NCBI RefSeq assembly: GCF_014202945.1
Contig: NZ_JACHHW010000003.1
Coordinates: 124,001 to 188,000 of the forward strand
DNA: 64,000 nucleotides
Direction: 5' to 3'
Source: Zhongshania antarctica
Lineage (GTDB): Bacteria; Pseudomonadota; Gammaproteobacteria; Pseudomonadales; Spongiibacteraceae
The position numbers and the translations under genes were made by a program. Under the pieces are notes generated by a model. That model made no database searches. It had not been told where the DNA came from and saw only the letters and a program-made list of their open reading frames with translations. Below, piece after piece: positions 45,601 through 52,584 of the stretch; position 1 is the first letter of the stretch, and the number at the start of each line of letters is the position of its first letter.

Positions 45601-46775
45601 TCTTTGCTTTCGTTCGGGTCGTAGGGGAATGCATCGTCTTCGTCTTTAACGCCGTCATTGTCATCGTCGTCGTCAGCATTGTCGCCAATGCCGTCAAGAT
45701 CATTGTCTTTGCTTTCACTCGAGTCGTAAGGGAACGCATCGCTATCGTTTGCTATGCCGTCATTGTCGATGTCGTCATCGCAGGCATCGCCAATCCCATC
45801 GTTGTCAGTATCGCTTTGCTGGGCGTTGCCAATGATCGGGCAATTATCAGCGCCGTCTTTAATACCATCACCGTCGGTATCCGCTAGGCGCGGGTCGGTA
45901 TCGGTTTCGTCTTCATCAAGAATACCGTCGCCATCGGCGTCGGCGTCGCAAGCATCGCCGCGCTCGTCGCCATCAAGATTGAGCTGGTCAGGGTTTGCGG
46001 TATCGGGACAGTTGTCTTCACTATTCACAACGCCGTCATTATCGCTGTCTTGCGCCTCGTCGACTTGATCAACGCAGCCATTGGCATTCACGGTGGCGCC
46101 AGTCGGGGTATTTGGGCATTGATCGTCGGCGTTATTTACACCGTCGCCATCGCTGTCGGTGCCGCTGTCAGTGTTGCTGTCATAGTCGTATTGGCCATCG
46201 CTAATATCAGCTTCGCTGGTATCCAGGTGAGCCTTTGCGGTTTCTTTGCTTACCAGCTCGCGGTTGCCGTCGTTATTTGCACTGCGGGCAAACTCCGCTA
46301 AGGCGCTGTCGTCAAAGTTCAGAAAATCGACGGTGCCACTAAATCGTTCAGCGGCCTGCTGTGTGACAGCGCTAATGTTGATACCGTTGCGTGGATCTTT
46401 ATCGGAATCTAAGGTAATAAGAAAACGACCGATGTTAATACGAATCGTCTCGTTGTTATTGGCCAACTGTTTGGGGGTAATAAACACTGTGTCACCCGAC
46501 GTCAGCACCGCGCCGAGGGGAATTTTTCCCAAAGTGAAACGGAGGGTTTCGCCCGCGTTAAATCGAAAACTGCCGTCAGTAGGGGTAATCGATGGGAAGA
46601 GATTATTACGGGTGTATTGTAGGCCTTTTACCGGTCCATCAATCACGTAGCCGGTCAGGCTAGTTTGAGGTGACGTAGGGCGTTCGGTGGTCGCATTACT
46701 GCCTCCGCCCCCACCACAAGCCGATAAAATCAGACTAGAAATAAGGAATGTGAGCGGTTTAATCGTGTGCTTCAT
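36684..46775 (-). CDS. Giant multi-domain lipoprotein: hydrolases, TSP3 arrays, Calx-beta and ceramidase-like domains
   Basis: 3363 residues from ATG 46775 (AGGTG ribosome site; the frame extends 15 codons further). Residue 20 is the lipobox Cys (LILSAC) followed by poly-Gly. Approximate order: 200-490 thrombospondin type 3 calcium repeats; 490-1130 CocE/NonD-like hydrolase with nucleophile GAQGSSYGGG (about 645), Asp in THGMIDTLFD, His in LLGHVLP and a beta C-terminal domain; a Cys-rich linker; 1250-1700 second alpha/beta-hydrolase with GHAGHSLGAS (about 1497); 1710-1810 second TSP3 array; 1820-1935 Calx-beta; 1940-2570 neutral-ceramidase-like domain with FGQTHSHAGADLQG and FSGHPTS zinc-site motifs; 2590-3363 esterase-like domain with SLYGHGLLGSRGE and YYDGNSQGGIMGG. 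It is probably anchored on the cell surface and degrades lipid or ester substrates. Domain calls are by motif; substrates are unknown. Confidence 0.82.
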   Translation of the reverse strand: MKHTIKPLTFLISSLILSACGGGGGSNATTERPTSPQTSLTGYVIDGPVKGLQYTRNNLFPSITPTDGSFRFNAGETLRFTLGKIPLGAVLTSGDTVFITPKQLANNNETIRINIGRFLITLDSDKDPRNGINISAVTQQAAERFSGTVDFLNFDDSALAEFARSANNDGNRELVSKETAKAHLDTSEADISDGQYDYDSNTDSGTDSDGDGVNNADDQCPNTPTGATVNANGCVDQVDEAQDSDNDGVVNSEDNCPDTANPDQLNLDGDERGDACDADADGDGILDEDETDTDPRLADTDGDGIKDGADNCPIIGNAQQSDTDNDGIGDACDDDIDNDGIANDSDAFPYDSSESKDNDLDGIGDNADDDDDNDGVKDEDDAFPYDPNESKDNDLDSIGDNADDDDDNDGVKDEDDAFPFDPSEHTDTDGDGIGDNTDDDDDGDGVKDGEDAFPYDANESKDSDGDGVGDKSDDCSNTPTGEPANSKGCSASQIVVASCELDSNLNAGNSLEIALKTYDDKVVTFQVLEPSAINCNELHRAAHPLMMHGPGYSLPRATTGFDDYRDAGYTVISWDPRGFGGSSGTVRAMDPDFEGQYLNQILDWAEKNLDYLAWRNEATGEFAPRPADSTSVADGVNLLVGAQGSSYGGGFQLALLATDAKKRLDAIAPDITWHDLRNSLNPGDVVKSAWGLVLSGAGEAQGNAAGLQALQTEQRNLSPLEFSQDPFTKETVARALATNEWPRRSLDWFHYRGLGYWCAANGLPSMPYPAYSQADDRIPMIDQSSSYNVPDQQENGRPGLGNFLVGATSPSSYFDGLDVLLTHGMIDTLFDFNEVWWNQQCLTAAGAQVSIKTHHGALLGHVLPVVQSPDKTSSGTGTCEFDTKAWFEQKLRNMETDDVDSVCFALGTDGDSVTLPANKVLAPQADPANASTKALFTTREFAPVTPVPNGLIGVANVSGNLPVYATLGTATEELILAGMPHIEVTVSSLSGINEMACDNGRNPLGSRDGCDSITFVGLGKKSGFAPNFGLIDDQLTPIRGLGTHDIDLTGVAERLLPGDELALLFYAVHPQFAAAASRDASIPAVMISGTVQLPLYTTDADGEPLTNISATDSLSSGAPATGAESPLAGCYADARAENCALSPLVGLLSAPKKEICLNGGLSSPECPLSDIVNPLENSDPTGTMSALAGIAADVSRCLVNADLPLCQFAASECEQDPSGVACGVVGVLDVVHNLSDTLGLPLSGTAPGQSYCDSPAGNPDPATDANAWQQRDFLNVMCSLQRLTDMALHPAFSVALAEGTARTFSYNLIEQLADPTRPRGTLAQWTPGGRTTDPYRIEQDWEDAGRGRVDYISFVAESGSRLVGRVFRPPVNVPGPYPSIVITTGSIQGYQEMYNWAGEGLAEAGYLVLMYDVQGQGRSETLPHSPDGNYACDSNGCDGVPFQQAYNFLQGARDAHRWLLSSESSLYIEDTGNSAGSNLFNPFAADVDRSRIGHAGHSLGASAISVVGQELACDPATPRAQRDGCISAIVGWDSLSSVSDTDTLPIKAPGLSLTAEYFFNPTPANPDSPPNPETKLGAYKQMVAANVDSMRIGLRSSTHLEWTYVPLILPASRYGERVSMYYTQAWFDRYVRDDLSAVDRLKAQQFDNSADLSSIGAGTFDPLTGANIPYKISGDCTANRLSIYQRSAFRLTDPRHNSVLNAEDMRGRGCAADSDGDGVPDSEDAFPNDPTESRDNDLDGIGDNADNDDDNDGVNDADDAFPFDPNESYDSDGDGIGDNSDAFPDDSSESNDSDDDGVGDNSDSCANTPANDGQIIRGCSDSQRPTISAANTNASENDATVQIQVAISAAQDFDISFSFHTIDGSAQAGMDYSESTGSAVIAAGNTTASVTINVIDDNELEGTETFELNVDSSDFAVIGESATATITLYDNDTTQSTLRVGASKQRVNPNASQISGETEQRLGAAPRTQKFNLGGFGLNPLQNFSDPFNMAGDQLTQAAEQPCLLQDQSSYDPASFTESQCLESTWIRALVIEQPDPENIANNQEVVFLVLDAIGAGNVIQNNVRAAIVAATGIPSTNIVFGQTHSHAGADLQGLWGGVPQSWLSNVLYPQAVAAVVEARSRKQDVELTVRSGALPEFNNYRRPRQTDPNIDSDVVGTLMQAISLSSGEPVAHFMQFSGHPTSINESPRIPHPDYPLGVTDYLETLGGVALYFNGPIADASSSGRREGCVNDPKYDNVSADYGNQHCKGEGIADGGLGFPIERRISYGLSIRNEEVVLPVTNPLFVGAGLLGAFNQYYDFTGTNGQLPEEARAQAQYLPQATPYTTTNVTRITLGDAETGLEIVTIPGEATGTFGKWIRSLANPNAHTMLLGLTQNSFGYIIPEEEFSALDASGDGGLAGVPFTGYEEFVSLGPLTAPLLRTQGYIPLFELEEEAQAYLPPYLAACQTDPASNECLFSMAGFRVDYVQREYADRCHEFGGDEATMFCELVNPNTPLASQCLAAGFPDGMCSVFGDIGDQTDLTICTPDGSSCIPISPELDSQLEAAADQIYAEIVNSGAPLPANREVILHAAQAQVQGCDMLDPAHCLFPFPSDQYTTQADAGTPQSADMGGTGRRVNFNPLAMPRNVAGKPIDPTEWNRNDGFSPGQMILTYVPDIATVKDQSGKPIGPIEGAVPITRLADYTASDAPIVVINTATGERHPIWAEIDLNAGIFVQGKIPETDQPIPSPPTKGETRPALIIRPAQNFEESTRYIVALRKLKNNSGETIAAGPAFRMCRDGDTTLLPQLNDRCAQLETQVFDYLPQDIHRDELYLAWDFTVASERSLAGRLLHIRDDAFATLGETVNILPGQAGYEMGQAPTITVDSNTNPSNPRIARRIEGTITVPSYIMPSDPSPLEGGEFNELFNQLRDNYPDALAELRSQCRDLAPTSEVCLPFDPDAPEFGRAVSAPPNRFFYNPTDAPDSRSVFGDGLPDRASPQATMTRKYICNIPNSAFISPARPSLYGHGLLGSRGEVNSGHVADMADAHNMMFCAVDWFGFSEGDIASIVAILLDVSNLPSLTDSSQQGMLNMMFLARAMKHPEGFAAQPAFQDGDGKALFTTNEVYYDGNSQGGIMGGAVVAVSRDVNRGVLGVPGMNYSTLLRRSVDFDIYATPLNLAYHDDLDRSLVFSLMEMLWERAENNGYAHHMGTASSSNTPYPNTPDNELLLQVGFSDHQVTMWSADVMARTIHAGVDRQDLAFPNRHPDEQEYALLDDLTVASGAQYIDKQYVGSALAIFDASWDAAPDGRCAADSTLPAPIGNVPPRDPEAMPAGQRNDDPHECPRREPSAKCQKSHFLYPISAVLNVNGVTRDDLCPQLPAIP
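45310..46160 (-). repeat. Internal TSP3 repeat array (DNA-level repeats)
   Basis: The Asp-rich calcium repeats are encoded by near-identical segments, for example the units at about 45510-45620 and 45620-45730 (DDAFPYDPNESKDNDLD type). The DNA similarity allows slippage or recombination, and it produces long hydrophobic opposite-strand shadow frames. A second smaller array lies at about 41345-41650. Confidence 0.85.
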
Positions 46776-47128
46776 GCATACACCTCGGGCTGAGTGCAAA
46801 AGGAACGGTTTTGTCACCACGGACGGCCAAGGGCGGGCTGGGGCGAGTTAAGGATAGTCATTTTTATTGTTAGCACTTCACGTCGGGTACGGCATGGGGC
46901 TGCGTACTATTCGGTGTTATCGGTGCATATATTGCCAGTAGTATACATTCTGGCTAGCTTGTGACAACACGAATAAGAAGCGAGACTTGGCTGCTAATGT
47001 CGCCGAATTGGCGGAAAGTGATAGTAATCAATAGGCTAACGGCAAATGTTGTTGGCGAATATTTGATCAAATTACGGTAATTTAATACAGGCTGGGCTAG
47101 AACGTATTCATGCGGAGAACTTGCGCTC
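46776..47128. other. Gap between giant lipoprotein and YgjP-type gene
   Basis: About 350 bases, AT-rich, carrying the promoter of the giant gene. No gene, RNA or repeat recognised. Confidence 0.4.
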
Positions 47129-47644
47129 TTACTCGCTTACAAGCTCGCGGGCGGTGAGGTAAATCCGTAAATCAAATTCCAGTTGGTGGTAATTGGGCAG
47201 CATGTATTCACAAAGTTTGTAAAAGGCTTTGTTGTGGTCAGCTTCCTTTAAGTGGGCCAGCTCGTGGACCGCAATCATTTCTAAGAACTCCGGCGGCGCA
47301 TGTTTAAACAGCGAGGCAATTCGGATTTCTTTTTTGGCTTTTAATTTTCCGCCCTGCACGCGGGACACAGCAGTGTGCAGGCCTAGGGCGCGGTGGGTAA
47401 GGTCGAGACGATTGTCGTATAAAACTTTGTCTATTTGCGGGGCATTGCGAAGGTGGTTTTGTTTTAAGGCATTAATATATTTGTATAGGGCTTTGTCACT
47501 TTGAATGGGGTGTTGCTGCCCGTAGCGCTGCTCAATATAGGCGGCTAGGCGCCGCTCGTTAATGAGTTGGCGCACCTGATTTTGCAGGTGCTCTGAATAG
47601 CCCTGTAAATATTTTAGTGTGATGTCGCTGGCGGCTTGGTTCAC
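47129..47644 (-). CDS. YgjP-type metal-dependent hydrolase (M48/WLM-like)
   Basis: About 171 residues from GTG 47644, matching the family length (about 165-170). The open frame continues to 47767 inside selO, but that extension looks like shadow sequence. The zinc motif VHELAHLKEADHNKAF (HExxH...H) is complete. The KALYKYINALKQNHLRNAPQIDKVLYDNRLD and GGKLKAKKEIRIASLFKHAPPEF segments are typical of gammaproteobacterial YgjP/DUF45 proteins. The function is not established for the family. There is no clear Shine-Dalgarno, so translational coupling to selO is possible. Confidence 0.82.
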   Translation of the reverse strand: MNQAASDITLKYLQGYSEHLQNQVRQLINERRLAAYIEQRYGQQHPIQSDKALYKYINALKQNHLRNAPQIDKVLYDNRLDLTHRALGLHTAVSRVQGGKLKAKKEIRIASLFKHAPPEFLEMIAVHELAHLKEADHNKAFYKLCEYMLPNYHQLEFDLRIYLTARELVSE

Positions 47645-47690
47645 GGTTTTATGGTTACCGCTTTGAGTAGGGTTTGTTGGATGGTCATTC

Positions 47691-49190
47691 TTAGGTGCCG
47701 CAAAAAGTTTGGTGCACTTGCTGCTCAGGTTTCGCGGGCATAGCGTAGCGCGACTTTGTAGGGTCAAATTCGCAGGGTTTTGCTAATACATCGATTAGCT
47801 GATTAAAAAAGCTGAAATCGCCATTTTGTTCTGCGGCGGCAATCGCTTCTTGTACGAGATGGTTGCGGGGAATAAACACTGGATTGGCGGTAAACATCTG
47901 CGCTTGGCGCTGGGCAGGGCTTTGTGGGTCTTCGCTGATACGCTGGCGCCATTGTTGTAAACACGGAGTAAAGGCTTCGTTAAATTCAAACAACTCGCGA
48001 ACGCTGCTATTAATGCAGGCGGTCTCGTTACTTAACTCCGCTAGGCGTCTAAAACACAGCGTAAAGTCTGATTTTTGCGCTTCCATAATACTGAGCAGCG
48101 TTTGAAATAAGGCGTCGTCACTGTCTTTAAATTCACTCAGGCCGAGCTTGTCTTTAATAATAGTTTGATAGGCTGTTAGAAATTGCGCAGGGAAGGCATT
48201 AATGGCTTCTTGAGCAATGGCCACGGCGCTGTCGTCGTTTGCCGTGGGGCTATTGTCGAGAATCGGCAGCAGCGCTTGGGCCAATTGTATTAGGTTCCAG
48301 TGCGCGATGCTGGGCTGGTTGCCATAAGCATAGCGGCCGTTTTGATCAATAGAGCTAAATACCGTCGCCGAGTCGTAGCTGTCCATAAACGCGCAGGGGC
48401 CGTAGTCAATAGTCTCACCGCACAACAGCATATTGTCGGTGTTCATCACCCCGTGAATAAAGCCAATACTCTGCCATTTAGCAATTAAACTGGCTTGGCG
48501 GCTAATAATGTCATTGAGCATTGCCAGTACTGGGTTTTCAGCCTTGGCGGCGTCAGGAAAATGACGTTGGATAAGGTAGTCGCTGAGGGTTTGCAGGGCT
48601 TCGTTGTCTCGGCGCGCAGCAAAAAATTGCATGGTGCCCACCCGAATATGGCTTTGCGCCACACGGCTGAAAACTGCGCCGGGTAAGCCCTGGTCGCGAA
48701 ACACCATTTCGCCACTGGTGACGGCGCCTAAGGCTCGCGTGGTAGGTACACCCAAAGCCGCCATGGCTTCACACAGAATATATTCACGAAGTACCGGCCC
48801 CAGCGGCGATTTACCGTCGCCGCCGCGCGAATAGGGCGTGCGCCCTGAACCTTTAAGCTGCCAGTCATAACGCACACCGTCTGTGCCGATTAACTCGCCA
48901 AGTAAAACTGCGCGGCCATCGCCGAGCTGGGGGTTCCAACCGCCAAACTGATGGCCTGCATAGACTGCAGCAAGGCTTTGGGCGCCGTCCGGAACGTGGT
49001 TTCCCGCCATGGTGGCGATGCCCTCTGCGGAGGCAAGCCAGTCTGGGGAAATATTCAATTGCTCTGCTAACGCGGCGTTAATACGAATGAGGCCGGGGTT
49101 TGGCACCGAACTTGGCGCTTGCGCGGTATAGAATGGCCCAGAAAGGCGGGCGAAACTATTGTCAAACACGGGGCTGCGGGATTCGCTCAT
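47691..49190 (-). CDS. selO: Protein adenylyltransferase SelO (YdiU)
   Basis: 499 residues, pseudokinase fold. Landmarks: AAVYAGHQFGGWNPQLGDGRAVLLGE, LKGSGRTPYSRGGDGKSPLGPVLREYILCEAM, GVMNTDNMLLCGETIDYGPCAFMDSYD. SelO transfers AMP to Ser/Thr/Tyr residues of client proteins and has a role in the oxidative stress response. The C-terminus ends in -FCGT, so Cys stands where eukaryotic SelO carries selenocysteine. Translation starts at ATG 49190. Confidence 0.93.
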   Translation of the reverse strand: MSESRSPVFDNSFARLSGPFYTAQAPSSVPNPGLIRINAALAEQLNISPDWLASAEGIATMAGNHVPDGAQSLAAVYAGHQFGGWNPQLGDGRAVLLGELIGTDGVRYDWQLKGSGRTPYSRGGDGKSPLGPVLREYILCEAMAALGVPTTRALGAVTSGEMVFRDQGLPGAVFSRVAQSHIRVGTMQFFAARRDNEALQTLSDYLIQRHFPDAAKAENPVLAMLNDIISRQASLIAKWQSIGFIHGVMNTDNMLLCGETIDYGPCAFMDSYDSATVFSSIDQNGRYAYGNQPSIAHWNLIQLAQALLPILDNSPTANDDSAVAIAQEAINAFPAQFLTAYQTIIKDKLGLSEFKDSDDALFQTLLSIMEAQKSDFTLCFRRLAELSNETACINSSVRELFEFNEAFTPCLQQWRQRISEDPQSPAQRQAQMFTANPVFIPRNHLVQEAIAAAEQNGDFSFFNQLIDVLAKPCEFDPTKSRYAMPAKPEQQVHQTFCGT

Positions 49191-49468
49191 GGTATCGACC
49201 TGTATAAAAACGGTAAAACAACGGGTTTAGACTAAGGTTTAATGCTATTGAGGGAATTGTACCTCCAATAGCGAGGACTTACCTGTTATCCCTAAGACGG
49301 CTTTTTAGCGGCCGAAAGTTTGGCCTTTAGCGAAAAACGCGACGGGAGCGTGCAGACCAAGTAAAATTGCCGCCAGCGGCCACAATGGCCCTAATCTAGG
49401 CGCTTACTCGGCGTAAAAACGACAAATATAATTGAGTGGGCGCAGAATTGACTAAGGATTTGAGCATC

Positions 49469-51940
49469 ATGCCGTGGTTTACCCGTTTGTATTTTGTGTT
49501 GTGTCGAATTTTGTCGGCGCCTTTTCTTGCTGGCGTAAAACCAAAGCTAATTCAATTTGATGAAGCGCTGTACGATGAGCTTCGCGGTAAGCCGGTTTGC
49601 TACGTACTGCGTTTGCACAGCTGGACCGATCGTTTTTTGCTAGAGCGCATCTTTAAAGCCCATGATCTGCCATTGTTGCGCACCTCACCCGGCAAATTAC
49701 CTGATGCCGGCCACGCCAGCTGTTTATATTTGCCCGTGTTAGCGGGGCAGCGTGGCGGCTCTCGTGGTCAGAAAACCATGGCGGGCTTAATCGAGCAGGC
49801 CGCGCAAGGCGAATATCCCCTGCAGATTGTGCCAGTATCAATTTTTTGGGGTCGCAACCCCGGCAGTGAAACCTCGTTCTTTAAATTACTGCTCGGCGAC
49901 GGCGAGCGGGCCGGTGCGCTGCGTAAATTGCTGATTATTATTGCCCAGCGTCGCAATGTACTCGTGCATGTCGCCCAGCCCTTAACCTTTGATAAATTTG
50001 TGGCGCGCAAAAAAGACCCAGAGGCCGCAGCGGCCATGCTGGCCCGCATGATGTCGTTTTACTTTTCGCGCCGGGCAACCGCGAGCCTCGGGCCGCGCTC
50101 ACTGTCACGCCAGCAAATTATTGACGTTGTGCTACGTCGTCAAACAGTGAAAGACGCAATAGCCGCTGAACTCACAGGCCCAGAAGACGATGTGAGCGCC
50201 CTTAAAAAGAAGGCGCGGAAAATGGCCGAAGAAGTTGCGGCCAATTACAACGACCGGATGATCCGCGCGCTAGAATTGATTCTGAGCTGGGTGTTTCGCA
50301 AGATTTTTTCGGGCTTAAATATTCATCATGTTGAACGCTTGCGCGAGACAGCCAATAGTCAGCAGCTGATATACATGCCCTCTCATCGCAGCCATTTCGA
50401 TTATTTGCTCATCTCTTACACGCTTTATGTGCAAGGCTTGTTGGCACCGCATATTGCCGCTGGCGTGAATTTAAATTTTTGGCCGGTGGGTGGCATGTTG
50501 CGTCGGGCGGGTGCGTTTTATATTCGCCGCAGCTTTACTGGGCAGCCCCTCTATACTGCGGTATTTAAATCCTATTTAGATGTAATTTTGAGCCGGGGCT
50601 ACCCCGTGGAGTTTTTTCCCGAGGGTGGCCGAAGCCGCACCGGACGATTATTGCCGCCCAAAAAGGGCATGTTGCGAATGACGGTAGACAGCTTTATTCA
50701 GCAGCCTGGCCGCTCGGTGGCTTTAGTTCCTATTTACATTTGCTACGACAAACTGGTGGAAAGCGCCTCCTATGTTAAAGAGCTGCGTGGCGCCGCCAAA
50801 CAAAGTGAGTCGGCAGGCGGCTTGTTAAAGGCGCGTAAAATCTTTAAATCGTCCTACGGCAGCCCCCATATCGCCTTTGGTGAGCCGCTAAGTCTGGATG
50901 AATGTTTTAGTCATGTTGAGCCTAATTGGCGTAAGTTGAACCAGCAGGGCGACCAAAGTTTTGTGCCCGCCGTGGTTGACTATATTGCCCAAGAAAATAT
51001 GGAGCGGATCAATGCGGCGGCAGTGGTGAACCCCATTGGCCTAGTGTCGATGATCTTATTGTCTAGCCCCCAGCGGGCGATGGCGGAAGATGAATTGCTC
51101 CTGCAGATTGATCATTTCATAGCGCTATTAAAGCGTTTGCCCTATAGCCCAGATGTCACTTTGCCCGAGGGCAGTGCCAAACATATATTTGAGCAGGCAG
51201 CTCGCACGGCGGGGCTTTCGCGCATCGAACATCCCTGGGGGCCGATTATTACTGCGACCGGAAAAGAAGCGGTAATGCTAACCTATTATCGGAATTCGGT
51301 GATGCATGTGCTCGCCTTGCCGAGTTTGATTGCGCGCTTTTTCCGCCACAGTCAGACCGTTAACGAGGCCGAGTTAATTCAGGCCTGCGTGTTACTTTAC
51401 CCCTTTGTGAAACAGGAATTGTTTTTGCGCGTGAGTATTGCCGATTGTGCCGAGGCGGTTGCCGAGCAAATAAATAATTTGGTCGACCTCAATTTGCTGA
51501 GTCGCAACGAGGTAGACGGCACTTTGAGCCGCGCCAATGTCGGCACCGAAACCTACGCCGTATTGACCGGGCTTGGTCGTATTCTGCGGGAAACCTTTGA
51601 ACGCTACACCGTAACGAGTTTGCTATTGGTGCAGGAAATTTCTGACACCCCAGCGCCTCGCAAAGACATTGAACAACACACTATTGAAATGGCGCAGCGT
51701 TTGGCGATATTAAGTGGCCGCGAGGCGCCGGAATATTTCGATAAAAACTTGTTTCGTGTTTATATGGACACCCTCATAAAGCAGGGTCTGTTAGTGCTTG
51801 AAGAGGGGAGCGACGAGGAGTTGCTCCGGGTAGATAAACGTCTGGAGTCTTTGTCGCAGCGCTGGGTGGCTTTGTTAGGGCCCGATGTGCAACAAAGTAT
51901 GCAGCAGTTAATACGCAAGCAAACAATCAATGGCAATTGA
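49469..51940 (+). CDS. plsB: Glycerol-3-phosphate 1-O-acyltransferase PlsB
   Basis: 823 residues from ATG 49469 (AAGGA upstream; GTG 49436 is also in frame), the usual PlsB length. Acyltransferase motif I MPSHRSHFDYLLISY (Hx4D), motif II region GAFYIRRSF, motif III FFPEGGRSRTGRLLPPKKGML and motif IV VALVPIYICYDKL are all present. It catalyses the first acylation of sn-glycerol-3-phosphate in membrane phospholipid synthesis at the inner membrane. Alone, with mapeg following 48 bp after. Confidence 0.95.
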   Translation: MPWFTRLYFVLCRILSAPFLAGVKPKLIQFDEALYDELRGKPVCYVLRLHSWTDRFLLERIFKAHDLPLLRTSPGKLPDAGHASCLYLPVLAGQRGGSRGQKTMAGLIEQAAQGEYPLQIVPVSIFWGRNPGSETSFFKLLLGDGERAGALRKLLIIIAQRRNVLVHVAQPLTFDKFVARKKDPEAAAAMLARMMSFYFSRRATASLGPRSLSRQQIIDVVLRRQTVKDAIAAELTGPEDDVSALKKKARKMAEEVAANYNDRMIRALELILSWVFRKIFSGLNIHHVERLRETANSQQLIYMPSHRSHFDYLLISYTLYVQGLLAPHIAAGVNLNFWPVGGMLRRAGAFYIRRSFTGQPLYTAVFKSYLDVILSRGYPVEFFPEGGRSRTGRLLPPKKGMLRMTVDSFIQQPGRSVALVPIYICYDKLVESASYVKELRGAAKQSESAGGLLKARKIFKSSYGSPHIAFGEPLSLDECFSHVEPNWRKLNQQGDQSFVPAVVDYIAQENMERINAAAVVNPIGLVSMILLSSPQRAMAEDELLLQIDHFIALLKRLPYSPDVTLPEGSAKHIFEQAARTAGLSRIEHPWGPIITATGKEAVMLTYYRNSVMHVLALPSLIARFFRHSQTVNEAELIQACVLLYPFVKQELFLRVSIADCAEAVAEQINNLVDLNLLSRNEVDGTLSRANVGTETYAVLTGLGRILRETFERYTVTSLLLVQEISDTPAPRKDIEQHTIEMAQRLAILSGREAPEYFDKNLFRVYMDTLIKQGLLVLEEGSDEELLRVDKRLESLSQRWVALLGPDVQQSMQQLIRKQTINGN

Positions 51941-51988
51941 GACGCAAAACTTAGCTTCTCAGTGTATTTATAAAATAGGAATAAGAAA

Positions 51989-52378
51989 ATGGCATTAGTT
52001 AGCGTTGTAATGGGTGTAATTTTACTCGAATACATTGTGTTTGTGATGATGGTTGGAATGACCCGCGGTAAAACCGGTATTCAGGCCCCGGCCATGACCG
52101 GAGACCCAAAGCTGGAAAGAATGATTCGTGTGCAGCTAAATACCCTAGAGCAAATGGTGGTGGTGATTCCCGCGATGTGGTTATTTGCTAGCTATATTAG
52201 TGCGCCGGTAGCTGCAGGCTTAGGTGCCTTGTTTGTTCTTGGTCGCGCGCTGTATTGCCGGGGCTACCTAATGGCGGCAGAAAAACGCAGTCTAGGCTTT
52301 GGTATTGGTGGTTTGGCAACACTGGTATTAGTACTTGGTGGCCTCTATGGCAGTGTAATAGCCGCGTTAGCTAGCTGA
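51989..52378 (+). CDS. MAPEG family membrane protein
   Basis: 129 residues, four membrane helices. The MAPEG motif MIRVQLNTLEQMVVVIPAMWLF (RxQxNxxE) and ALYCRGYLM are clear. Eukaryotic members act in glutathione and eicosanoid metabolism; bacterial members are small glutathione-transferase-like proteins of unclear role. ATG 51989 has AGGAATAAG upstream. A stem-loop terminator follows. Confidence 0.88.
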   Translation: MALVSVVMGVILLEYIVFVMMVGMTRGKTGIQAPAMTGDPKLERMIRVQLNTLEQMVVVIPAMWLFASYISAPVAAGLGALFVLGRALYCRGYLMAAEKRSLGFGIGGLATLVLVLGGLYGSVIAALAS

Positions 52379-52387
52379 GTTTACTGG

Positions 52388-52425
52388 CCTCGAGTGGCGC
52401 GATACCGCCGTGTCACTCGAGGTTT
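52388..52425 (+). terminator. Intrinsic terminator after the MAPEG gene
   Basis: CCTCGAGTG (52388-52396) pairs with CACTCGAGG (52414-52422), followed by TTTAAT. It lies 10 bp after the stop. Confidence 0.75.
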
Positions 52426-52584
52426 AATATGCGCTACTTTCATCGTAAAAGTCCCTTCCCAGTTTACCTACTCACTCGATAATCCATACAGACGATAGCT
52501 CGCCAATAGCGGGAGCTGCGACTATCTCTTGTTAAATGGTGCGGTTTTGATTCCGCAATAATAAAAATGACAAGTGAGACGGTT

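Noticed and set aside
45297-45887. Long plus-strand frame (196 codons) very rich in Val/Ile/Ala that looks like a membrane protein
   Set aside because: It is the exact antisense of the Asp-rich TSP3 repeats; GAC/GAT codons read backwards give Val/Ile. The sense frame is continuous and has clear domains.
36684-46775. RTX toxin or adhesin
   Set aside because: There are no GGxGxDxUx nonapeptides and no type I secretion signal; the N-terminal lipobox and catalytic motifs point to a lipoprotein enzyme.
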